A stretch of DNA of 41,346 bases. Source: Paludibacteraceae bacterium. Its GTDB lineage: Bacteria > Bacteroidota > Bacteroidia > Bacteroidales > Paludibacteraceae. Position 1 is the stretch's first letter, and every line of letters begins with the position of its first letter. Below the pieces are notes generated by a model, which was given only the letters and a program-made list of their open reading frames with translations, searched no databases and was not told where the DNA came from. Positions 24,637-32,573 of the stretch are shown here, piece after piece. A program made the position numbers and the translations under genes. Location of the stretch: assembly GCA_017430235.1 (NCBI GenBank), contig JAFRNH010000059.1:1-41346 (forward strand), read 5' to 3'.

Positions 24637-25632
24637 TCAAATAATTTTCACCTCATATTTTGATAACGAATTGTTCCCTCGAATCTTGGCGGTGAGATTC
24701 TTTTCTTGAAAGATTTTCTTGTTTTGTCCTGCATATCCCCATACGAAATTCACTTGTGTGGGATTTACCTCTAAGGTGATTTCCTGATCTCTTTTCTCTT
24801 TTAATGTTTGGTTGAGGATATCTGCCCAGATTTCTGTCATCATCAGTTCCTTGAAGGATTTGTGGTAGGGGCCTGCAATCAACGATCGCTCATGGGTCAA
24901 CTCTTCTGATGCATGCAATCCTACGCGTAGGATGGTGACTCCTGCCGTTTCGAATCGCAGGTAGAAATCTTTTGCCCAACTTACTGCAGTGGAGAGGTCA
25001 AGTGGTTGGTATCGACCTAACTCATACAACTTGGCTAGTTGTGTGCCTTTGATGACAAGGGTGGGGTAGATACGTGTGTTGTCTGCTCCTAAGGTGATGA
25101 TGTCCTCTACGGTTTGCCTTGATCGCTCGTAGGTGTCGTGGGGTAGTCCGATCATCATCTGCAATCCAAGATGGAATCCAGCTGTTAGAATCTGATTTGA
25201 GGCCTTCCGAATGGCATCGCTTTTATGTCCCCGACCAGAAGCCAGTAACACATCATCGTTGGTGGATTGTGCTCCTAATTCGATGGTGGTGACCCCATAT
25301 CGTTTCAATAACTCTATTACCTTGTCGTTGATGTAATCGGGACGCGTAGAGAGCCGTATGCCGTTGATTTTACCCTCGCATAGGTATTTGTATGCCTCAC
25401 GCAGATATTTCTCTTGTAGATCGAGCGGAATGCCCGTAAAGGAACCTCCAAAGAAGGCAATCTCCACTTCACGTCCGTCATTCATGGTGTCGAGGTAGGA
25501 ATCGACGATGGAGGGTATCTCATCGGGCTGTGGAATCTCCTGCTGACCACTGATTTTAGCTTGATTGCAGAACAGACATTGATGCGGACAAGCCAGTTCG
25601 GGAATGAATATGGGAATATTGGAGTGTTTCAA
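24637..25632 (-). CDS. Elp3/YhcC-like radical SAM protein
   Basis: The [4Fe-4S]/SAM motif is CPHQCLFCNQ (Cys15, 19, 22 from the start chosen). Further radical-SAM features are IAFFGGSFTGI, RLSTRPDYI, TTIELGAQSTNDDVL and LGLQMMIGLPHDT, which mark the Elp3-like branch also present in bacterial YhcC-type proteins. The frame extends up to a GTG at 25683, but that codon lies inside the ileS terminator hairpin. The TTG at 25632 (TTG AAA CAC TCC) gives the N-terminus KHSNIPIFIPELACP usual for the group, so I prefer it. Function probably tRNA or sulfur chemistry; not established. Confidence 0.85.
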   Translation of the reverse strand: MKHSNIPIFIPELACPHQCLFCNQAKISGQQEIPQPDEIPSIVDSYLDTMNDGREVEIAFFGGSFTGIPLDLQEKYLREAYKYLCEGKINGIRLSTRPDYINDKVIELLKRYGVTTIELGAQSTNDDVLLASGRGHKSDAIRKASNQILTAGFHLGLQMMIGLPHDTYERSRQTVEDIITLGADNTRIYPTLVIKGTQLAKLYELGRYQPLDLSTAVSWAKDFYLRFETAGVTILRVGLHASEELTHERSLIAGPYHKSFKELMMTEIWADILNQTLKEKRDQEITLEVNPTQVNFVWGYAGQNKKIFQEKNLTAKIRGNNSLSKYEVKII

Positions 25633-25672
25633 GGTGAGTTTATATTCTGGTGAGGTTGAATCTAAGGAATAG

Positions 25673-25712
25673 AAAAAAGCCACAAAACGGCAATGGGGTG
25701 TCGTTTTGTGGC
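25673..25712 (-). terminator. ileS terminator
   Basis: GCCACAAAACG (25679-25689) pairs perfectly with CGTTTTGTGGC (25702-25712). On the minus strand a TTTTTT run follows the stem (complement of 25673-25678). It lies 15 bases after the ileS stop. Confidence 0.9.
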
Positions 25713-25727
25713 TTTGTGGAATATTTA

Positions 25728-28700
25728 TTAAGACTTCTTTACGCTGATGTTTACTTTGAAGTCGTCGAAGTCCAACTCAGTGGCGTCAGATACTTTATCC
25801 ACCAAGGTGATGCTCTTAGCCAATACCTGAGAAGAGATATATTCGTTGAACTCTTCAATAGCGGCATTCACATTGTCTGATTTCTCAATTTCGATAAGGA
25901 TCTTATCGGTGATTTCGAAACCGCTGGACTTACGTATGTTTTGAATACGGTTGATGAATTCGCGTGCGATACCCTCTTTTTGAAGTTCTGGTGTGATTGT
26001 CACATCCAATGCGATGGTGATGTTTCCATTGTTGGCAACCAACCATCCTGGTATATCTTCGGAGATGATCTCTACATCGCTCTTCTCTACAATGATGGTG
26101 TTGCCATCGATGTTCATCTCGTAGGTGCCAGTCTTCTCCAATTTTGAGATCTCTTCTTGTGCCAATGCCTGCAATTGAGCAGCCACAGCTTTCATGCTTT
26201 TACCGCATTTAGGACCTAACTTTTTGAAGTCTGGTTTGATTCTTTTTACCAAGATACCTGTTGAGTCATCCACGAAGTTGATCTCTTTCACGTTCACCTC
26301 GTTCATGATCAAATCTTTCACCGCTTCCACGTTCTCTTGCTCATGTTCGGCAAGGATTGGAACCATGATTTGCTTCAATGGTTGACGCACCTTGATGTTC
26401 TCCTTTTTACGAAGAGACAAGGTCATGGATGAGATGTCTTGTGCTAATTGCATGCGCTCTTCCAGGGTCTTATCGATCAAAGCCTCGTTGTATTTAGGGA
26501 AGTCTGCCAAGTGAACAGATTCGCTCTTGTCGCAACCAGAGGCATTATTCAAATCTAAGAACAGTTGATCAGAATAGAAAGGTGAGATAGGAGCCATCAG
26601 ACGGGCTACTGTATCCAAACAGGTGTAGAGTGTTTGGTATGCAGCCAACTTGTCTTCTGTTAGTGTACCACCCCAGAAGCGTTTACGATTTAAACGAACG
26701 TACCAGTTACTCAAATGGTCGTTTACAAAGTTGGAGATAGCGCGACCTGCACGAGTAGGCTCGTAGTCGTTGTAGCTCTCGTCCACCTCTTTGATGAGGG
26801 AGTTGAGCAATGAGATGATCCAACGGTCGATCTCAGGTCTTTTCTCCATTGGTACTTGAGGCTGGCTGTTGGTGAAGTTATCCACATTCGCATATAGTGC
26901 GAAGAATGAATAGGTGTTGTAGAGGGTGCCGAAGAATTTACGACGTACCTCTTCGATACCTTCTGTGTCGAATTTCAGATTGTCCCAAGGAGATGCGTTG
27001 GTGATCATATACCAACGTAATGGGTCGGAACCATATTTCTCGATGGCGCCGAATGGGTCGACTGCGTTGCCCAAGCGTTTGGACATCTTATTACCGTTTT
27101 TGTCGAGTACCAAACCATTAGAGATAACCGCCTTGAATGCTACGCTATCCTTAATCATTGTAGAGATAGCATGTAGGGTGAAGAACCATCCACGAGTTTG
27201 ATCCACACCTTCAGCGATGAAGTCGGCAGGGTAGAACTCACCATTATCCACCACCTCTTTGTTCTCGAAAGGATAGTGTTGTTGAGCGAATGGCATAGCA
27301 CCAGAATCGAACCATACGTCGATAAGATCAGCTTCACGTTTCATAGGTTTTCCACTGTCGGAAACCAAGATGATGCTGTCGATGTAAGGACGGTGAAGGT
27401 CTATATTCTTAGGGTCGTAGTTTTCTTTTGAGTAGTCGCCCACTTTGAAGTTCTTCCAAGGGTTTTCTTTCATGAAACCAGCTTTGATGGACTTCTCTAT
27501 CTCTTCGAACAATTCTGCGATGGAACCGATGCATTTTTCTTCTGTTCCTTCTTCATTGCGCCAGATAGGAAGAGGAGTTCCCCAATAGCGTGAACGAGAG
27601 AGGTTCCAATCGTTTAGGTTTTCCAACCATTTGCCGAAACGTCCGGTACCCGTTGATTCAGGTTTCCAAAGGATGGTCTTGTTCAGTTCTATCATGCGCT
27701 CGCGAGCTTTGGTGGATTTGATGAACCAGCTATCCAATGGGTAGTAGAGTACGGGTTTGTCCGTACGCCAGCAGTGAGGGTAGTTGTGGACATGCTTTTC
27801 GATTTTGAAGGCTTGGTTGTTGGCCTTCATATCCATGCAGATGGAGATATCGAGAGTCTCGTCTTTGTCGGTCAGTGTTGGATCGTATGCGTTCTTTACG
27901 AAGCGGCCTTCGAATTTCTTGTACGCCTCCACATTGACGTGCGTTTTTACATATTCAGGATCCAAGTCAGTCAACAAGTAGAATTTACCTGTTAGATCGA
28001 CAGAAGGACGAAGGTTTCCATATTTATCAACCAATTGAAGAGGCGGAATACCAGCAGCTTTAGCCACTTTCGCATCGTCGGCACCAAAAGTAGGTGCGAT
28101 GTGTACGATACCCGTACCATCTTCGGTTGTGACGTAGTCGCCTGGGATAACGCGGAATGCCTGATCGGCGTTCTCAGGTTTGATCCAGTTGAGTAACTGC
28201 TCGTATTTCATGCCGACGAGGTCGGTACCCTTATATTCAGCGATTACTTTGAAAGGAACCAGTTTGTCACCCTCTTTGTAATCCTCCAATGCCAAGTCGG
28301 CAGCTTTTGGATTGAAGTGAGCGTTCACCAAATCTTTAGCGAGCACGTAGGTGGCAGGTTGACCTGTGTAAGGGTTGTAAGATTGAACAGCCACGTAGGT
28401 GATGTTTGGTCCCACGCAAAGAGCAGTGTTGGATGATAATGTCCAAGGAGTGGTGGTCCATGCGATGAAGTAAGGAGTTCCCCACTTAGTCATCTCAGGT
28501 TTTGGGTCCAACATCTTGAATTGAGCTACGACAGTGGTGTCTTTCACATCGCGGTAGCAACCAGGTTGGTTCAACTCGTGAGAGCTAAGACCCGTACCAG
28601 CAGCAGGCGAGTATGGCTGAATGGTGTAGCCTTTGTATAGATATCCCTTTTTGTAGAGCTCTTTTAGCAGATACCAAAGGGTTTCGATATATTTGTTGTC

Positions 28701-29159
28701 ATAAGTGATGTATGGGTTTTCAAGGTCAACCCAGTAACCCATTTTCTTTGTTAGGTCGGTCCACTCTTTTGTGAATTTCATCACATTGGTGCGACAAGCA
28801 ATGTTATAGTCGTCGACAGAGATTTTCTTTCCGATGTCTTCCTTGGTGATTCCCAATTCTTTCTCGACGCCTAATTCAACAGGTAGGCCGTGAGTATCCC
28901 AACCTGCTTTACGCTTCACGTGGAAGCCTTTCATAGTTTTGTAACGGCAGAAAATATCCTTAATGGAACGAGCCATAACGTGGTGAATGCCAGGCATTCC
29001 GTTGGCTGAAGGAGGACCTTCGAAGAAGACGAAGGATGGAGCCCCTTCTCTGATTTGGACACTCTTATGAAATAAATCTTTCTCCTCCCATTGTTTCAAC
29101 ACCTCTTTGTTGATATCGGAGAGGTTGAAATTGGAATGTTCTGCGAATTTCTTTGCCAT
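25728..29159 (-). CDS. ileS: Isoleucyl-tRNA synthetase, type 2 (eukaryote-like) with GIHH signature
   Basis: This 1143-residue class I synthetase charges tRNA-Ile. Length and sequence mark the eukaryote-like IleRS2 branch rather than the ~930-residue bacterial type 1. The nucleotide-binding signature reads NGMPGIHHVMARSIKD: at residues 57-60 GIHH replaces the usual HxGH, with the first His and third Gly exchanged. The second signature is NKMSKRLGNAVDP (KMSKR, 691-695). The editing domain (TTTPWTLSSNTAL) and long C-terminal domain are complete. IleRS2 enzymes tolerate mupirocin, and the exchanged GxHH form has been described as hyper-resistant. Confidence 0.97.
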   Translation of the reverse strand: MAKKFAEHSNFNLSDINKEVLKQWEEKDLFHKSVQIREGAPSFVFFEGPPSANGMPGIHHVMARSIKDIFCRYKTMKGFHVKRKAGWDTHGLPVELGVEKELGITKEDIGKKISVDDYNIACRTNVMKFTKEWTDLTKKMGYWVDLENPYITYDNKYIETLWYLLKELYKKGYLYKGYTIQPYSPAAGTGLSSHELNQPGCYRDVKDTTVVAQFKMLDPKPEMTKWGTPYFIAWTTTPWTLSSNTALCVGPNITYVAVQSYNPYTGQPATYVLAKDLVNAHFNPKAADLALEDYKEGDKLVPFKVIAEYKGTDLVGMKYEQLLNWIKPENADQAFRVIPGDYVTTEDGTGIVHIAPTFGADDAKVAKAAGIPPLQLVDKYGNLRPSVDLTGKFYLLTDLDPEYVKTHVNVEAYKKFEGRFVKNAYDPTLTDKDETLDISICMDMKANNQAFKIEKHVHNYPHCWRTDKPVLYYPLDSWFIKSTKARERMIELNKTILWKPESTGTGRFGKWLENLNDWNLSRSRYWGTPLPIWRNEEGTEEKCIGSIAELFEEIEKSIKAGFMKENPWKNFKVGDYSKENYDPKNIDLHRPYIDSIILVSDSGKPMKREADLIDVWFDSGAMPFAQQHYPFENKEVVDNGEFYPADFIAEGVDQTRGWFFTLHAISTMIKDSVAFKAVISNGLVLDKNGNKMSKRLGNAVDPFGAIEKYGSDPLRWYMITNASPWDNLKFDTEGIEEVRRKFFGTLYNTYSFFALYANVDNFTNSQPQVPMEKRPEIDRWIISLLNSLIKEVDESYNDYEPTRAGRAISNFVNDHLSNWYVRLNRKRFWGGTLTEDKLAAYQTLYTCLDTVARLMAPISPFYSDQLFLDLNNASGCDKSESVHLADFPKYNEALIDKTLEERMQLAQDISSMTLSLRKKENIKVRQPLKQIMVPILAEHEQENVEAVKDLIMNEVNVKEINFVDDSTGILVKRIKPDFKKLGPKCGKSMKAVAAQLQALAQEEISKLEKTGTYEMNIDGNTIIVEKSDVEIISEDIPGWLVANNGNITIALDVTITPELQKEGIAREFINRIQNIRKSSGFEITDKILIEIEKSDNVNAAIEEFNEYISSQVLAKSITLVDKVSDATELDFDDFKVNISVKKS

Positions 29160-29230
29160 TTTTGTTATTATTGTATTACTATTTTCTATCTCTAAAAGGC
29201 AGAGTTATATTACTTTGCCGTTTGAAAGTG

Positions 29231-29238
29231 CAAAATTA
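29231..29238 (-). promoter_or_regulatory. -7 element of the ileS promoter
   Basis: On the minus strand this reads TAATTTTG (TAnnTTTG), about 72 bases before the ileS ATG. The -33 region has only a T-tract (complement of 29253-29257). Confidence 0.4.
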
Positions 29239-29358
29239 TCTCAAATCCGTTTAAAAACATAATTGTAAATGCAAAAAATGTTATGGGTAGTTTTTTTGAA
29301 TCTGTTCCACCTTTGGGCTAAGTTCTGTTTATTGATTATGGAATTGTTAGAAATCGAT

Positions 29359-30246
29359 TTATTTCTTACCATTCAATATCTGCTCCACCAATTTTATGTC
29401 AATCTCCAATATGTCTGCAATTTCTGATGCTGATTTGCCTTTTCCCTTTTTAGCTAGCACTTGTCTGGTTAGGAGCGCAAGTTCGCCTTCCGCTCTTCCT
29501 TCTGCTCTTCCTTCCGCTCTTCCTTTCTCAACACCCGACTTGAACGTGCCAGAAAGTAATGTGTGTTCGGTTGCTATAATGTCGTAGAAACGGTCGTAGG
29601 CGGATAGTTGCTCTTCGGTATATGCACCATGTTCCACTATTTTGAGGGCTTTCCTTATTTCGGGAGACTCCATAAGTTCTTGTGGCACCTCCGTCATACT
29701 TTCGTTCACTTCCGTGAGGAAGCGAAGCCACAAGTCCATCATTTTCTTATCGCTTTTGTTTTGCGGTTTGAATTTTGTCAGTTCGATGAATATCAACTCC
29801 AAGCCCTCTATCACATTGTCGGGGTTGTCTTTCTCCGCCACTTGAAACTGATGGTAAAACTTACGTCCGTCGAATGCGTTGTCGTTCACCAGATTAAGTG
29901 AGTAGATTGGTGCCAGTTTGTTGTAGTCAAAGCCCTTCGTTGCTTGGCTCACATACGCCTTGGAGGCGTTGAAAAGCACTCGTTGTTTGAACTCCGAGGT
30001 CCAATACATCTGCATCTCCACAATGAATTGTCGACCGTTGCTGTCTTTGCAGCGCACGTCGACGATGGTGTTCTTACGCAGTGGTGTTTCAGGAAGCATC
30101 TCCGGCTGAAGATACTCCACCTCCTTTATTTCCTCTCCTTTTTTGAACGGTATCAAGGCATTGAGGAAGCTTGTCACTAAATCCTTATGCCTTCCAAATA
30201 CATTTTTAAAGGTCAAATCAAAACGTGGATCAAGATATTTTCCCAT
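29359..30246 (-). CDS. Rpn/PD-(D/E)XK family nuclease (transposase-like)
   Basis: This is a 295-residue protein. The N-terminus MGKYLDPRFDLTFKNVFGRHKDLVTSFLNALI is diagnostic for the PD-(D/E)XK nuclease/transposase (Rpn-related) family. The nuclease core is IVDVRCKDSNGRQFIVEMQMYW (Asp63, Glu77-x-Gln79, the Q form common in the family). Near the C-terminus a Gly-Arg-Ala-Glu repeat is encoded by three 12-bp units (29485-29520). These repeats lead into a small helical tail (ASEIADILEIDIKLVEQIL) that looks like a helix-turn-helix. E. coli Rpn proteins are DNA endonucleases that promote recombination; the role here is inferred. Confidence 0.88.
   Translation of the reverse strand: MGKYLDPRFDLTFKNVFGRHKDLVTSFLNALIPFKKGEEIKEVEYLQPEMLPETPLRKNTIVDVRCKDSNGRQFIVEMQMYWTSEFKQRVLFNASKAYVSQATKGFDYNKLAPIYSLNLVNDNAFDGRKFYHQFQVAEKDNPDNVIEGLELIFIELTKFKPQNKSDKKMMDLWLRFLTEVNESMTEVPQELMESPEIRKALKIVEHGAYTEEQLSAYDRFYDIIATEHTLLSGTFKSGVEKGRAEGRAEGRAEGELALLTRQVLAKKGKGKSASEIADILEIDIKLVEQILNGKK
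29485..29520. repeat. Three 12-bp tandem units inside the Rpn-like gene
   Basis: Units at 29485-29496, 29497-29508 and 29509-29520 differ only at one or two bases each, and each encodes Gly-Arg-Ala-Glu. The unit length is a multiple of three, so slippage changes linker length without breaking the frame. Confidence 0.8.
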
Positions 30247-30263
30247 ATTATTCTAATTTTTGC

Positions 30264-30295
30264 CAAAAGTAGAAAGATTTTGTGATAGCAACAAA
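30264..30295 (-). promoter_or_regulatory. Consensus promoter of the Rpn-like gene
   Basis: On the minus strand TTTG (30292-30295), exactly 20 bases, then TACTTTTG (30264-30271). The -7 lies 17 bases before the ATG, implying a very short leader. Confidence 0.75.
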
Positions 30296-30385
30296 TTAGT
30301 TTCATATTTTCCTGTATTGGCATTGTGAAATTAAGTGATGTTCCTTGGTAAATAAATGTCAAGGATTTATTTTTTTTACAAATTA

Positions 30386-30417
30386 TTTGATGGTTAAATT
30401 ATAATTATTTACTTTTG
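30386..30417 (+). promoter_or_regulatory. Consensus promoter of the RHS operon
   Basis: TTTG (30386-30389), exactly 20 bases, then TACTTTTG (30410-30417). Transcription would start near 30423, leaving a leader of about 150 bases before the barrel gene, long enough for regulation. It is divergent from the Rpn-like gene's promoter. Confidence 0.75.
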
Positions 30418-30573
30418 AACGGTTTTTATTTGTTGAATATTTTTACTGGTTGACTGCCTAATTTATTATAACTGCTGAGCAATTCATTTATAAAGACCAT
30501 TCCTGAAAACGCTTTATAAAAAGTCTGTAAAATGGGTTTCAAATTTGTACAATTCTGTAAAATGATGGCAAGA

Positions 30574-31302
30574 ATGAAGAAAATTTTGACAATGCTTTTT
30601 GTGGTTCTATTGTTTCAAAACTCTTATTCTCAATATGAGTCAGACTATAGTATTGGGGTGATGGGAGGCATTTCAATTGGGAAGATAGAAAACTTGGGGG
30701 AGATAATTATCAGCGAAGATTATTACTCCAATTATACGTTAGATGAAAATCGTCGGATTAAAGGGGTCGGTGGCATTTTCTTCAATGCCAGAATTCCAGA
30801 AACTATTCTTGCTTTTCAGCCTGAGGTGAGTTATTCACAAAAGAATATGAATCTACATTACAACGACATCTATGGATTATGGTATGACATGGATTTTAAA
30901 TACCAGTTTGTAAATGTAGGAATGATGGCAAAGGTTTACACAGTGGGGGGCTTAAATTTTGAGGTGGGATTCCAAATGGGCTTCAACATAACCCCTAATC
31001 ATATTGAATACCATAGTAATGGAGAACAACTTGGTTTGTCTGGTTCTGATATTGAGACACGGGATCAGTTGAGAAAAGTTTTGAAGGGGAATAATGATTT
31101 CTCAGTGATGGCTGGCATTAGTTATGAGTTTCCATTCGGACTTTATATTGATGGTCGTTATTTGTGGGGCGTTTCTGATGTGGTGACGACGGAATATAAT
31201 CCATATAAATTCATTGAAAACAAGAATAAGGCAAATTCCATAGTGATATCTGTTGGCTATGCTTATTCATTTGGCAAATCATCAAATTGGAAACGTAGAT
31301 GA
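30574..31302 (+). CDS. PorT-like outer membrane beta-barrel protein, first gene of RHS operon
   Basis: The frame opens at 30532, but the ATG at 30574 gives a clean signal peptide (MKKILTMLFVVLLFQNSYSQ), so I use it (242 residues). The mature part alternates strands and turns: YSIGVMGGISIG, FQPEVSYSQKNM, YQFVNVGMMAKVYTVGGLNFEVGFQMGF, FSVMAGISYEFPFGLYIDGRYLWGVSDV and a C-terminal VISVGYAYSFG. This is the eight-stranded OmpA/PorT-like barrel pattern common in Bacteroidetes. The stop overlaps the next start by four bases, so it is translationally coupled to the surface protein and through it to the giant RHS gene. Confidence 0.82.
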   Translation: MKKILTMLFVVLLFQNSYSQYESDYSIGVMGGISIGKIENLGEIIISEDYYSNYTLDENRRIKGVGGIFFNARIPETILAFQPEVSYSQKNMNLHYNDIYGLWYDMDFKYQFVNVGMMAKVYTVGGLNFEVGFQMGFNITPNHIEYHSNGEQLGLSGSDIETRDQLRKVLKGNNDFSVMAGISYEFPFGLYIDGRYLWGVSDVVTTEYNPYKFIENKNKANSIVISVGYAYSFGKSSNWKRR

Positions 31303-32573
31303 AGATAATATTTACGATAATCATATTCCTCGTCACTAACGTTCTGTGCATCTTTTCAATACCCAAGGATGCCATATACGTATGGCACAAACCAGTGCAA
31401 GACTCTTTGATAAATGGTAATCCCGTAGAGAGACAGCATTACATTGCTGATACGATTGGAATATATTCTGAGAAATTTTGTTTCTTCTCTGTTCATGATG
31501 CTATGCAAGGGGAGAAGGAGAGGCCTGTATGGAGAATGAGAAAAGTTTCGGGCAAGGAGATGATATGTACGACGGATAGAGTGGCAGATTTGGATGATAT
31601 CAAATATATGAACTATTCCAGAAAAACTTGTTATCCACGTATTTACACATATAAATACCACGCTCCTAAAGATTCCACAAAGAATGTGAAGTGTGTTCTT
31701 GTTGGAGGACGTCTGCAGAAAAACATTCCTGTGGACACTGCATTAGGAATGCAAGGTGAATATATAATCACAAACAGGATTCTAAATCCAAAGGAGATGA
31801 ATATTATTGAAAGTTATCTATCTGTTAAATACGGCATTTCTTTAGAAAAATGGTCGTCGTATTATTCGGCAAAGGGCAACTTGATATGGAATGCAAAGAA
31901 AAATTCGAGCCATAATGAGAATGTGTTCGGAATAGGTTGTGATTCGACAAGTGGATTGTCTCAGAAAAAATCTGTAAATGTGGCGGAACCATTGTTTGTT
32001 GTTTCTTCGACGGAAATTAAAGAGGGTGAATACGTTATGTTTGGCGATAATGGAGGATCTCTTGAATATGAGCAGAAAGACAGTCTGAATGTTCTTGAAA
32101 GAGAATGGTTGGTAAGATATACGGGAGCTTCCGATTCTGTGAATTGTAATCTTGAGTTTTCAATCCATCCACAATACAGTTCAATATTAAGGGTCCTTCA
32201 TTCAGATGGAACGGAATCGTATGTCAATTCAAAATATGGTCAGGTTTTCAATGATGTCCCTTTAAAAGACGGAGACAAGATAACGCTTGTGTCAAAGGAT
32301 GACATGGAATATGAGAAACCTTTTATTACTATTTCTGCATATCCCAACCCAATCAGATTTGAGGAAGAGTGTATTCTCACTATTAACACGGAAAGTAGTA
32401 CGAAATATGAACTTCGTATGTATGATGAAGAGGGTAGAGTGTTGTGGAAAAAGAACGGTTATACGGAGGGCTTTGAACGAATTCTCATTCCTATGAAAAC
32501 TCGTGGTGTAGTGGTGGTCGAAGCGAAAGCGAGAGGTATTAATGCATATACTAAAATTATTGTGGAACAATGA
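31299..32573 (+). CDS. T9SS-secreted surface protein, second gene of RHS operon
   Basis: This is a 424-residue protein with a signal peptide (MKIIFTIIIFLVTNVLCIFS). The middle contains IIESYLSVKYGISLE and NVFGIGCDSTSGLSQKKS, a module seen in many Bacteroidetes surface proteins (I believe DUF8202). The last ~75 residues form a T9SS type A sorting domain: ISAYPNPI, YELRMYDEEGRVLWKK, then KIIVEQ. It should therefore be exported through the outer membrane and attached or released there. Four-base ATGA overlaps on both sides tie it to the barrel protein and the RHS protein. Confidence 0.8.
   Translation: MKIIFTIIIFLVTNVLCIFSIPKDAIYVWHKPVQDSLINGNPVERQHYIADTIGIYSEKFCFFSVHDAMQGEKERPVWRMRKVSGKEMICTTDRVADLDDIKYMNYSRKTCYPRIYTYKYHAPKDSTKNVKCVLVGGRLQKNIPVDTALGMQGEYIITNRILNPKEMNIIESYLSVKYGISLEKWSSYYSAKGNLIWNAKKNSSHNENVFGIGCDSTSGLSQKKSVNVAEPLFVVSSTEIKEGEYVMFGDNGGSLEYEQKDSLNVLEREWLVRYTGASDSVNCNLEFSIHPQYSSILRVLHSDGTESYVNSKYGQVFNDVPLKDGDKITLVSKDDMEYEKPFITISAYPNPIRFEEECILTINTESSTKYELRMYDEEGRVLWKKNGYTEGFERILIPMKTRGVVVVEAKARGINAYTKIIVEQ

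Noticed and set aside
29485..29520. Short regular repeats considered as a CRISPR array
   Set aside because: Units are 12 bp, directly adjacent without spacers and in frame within a gene.
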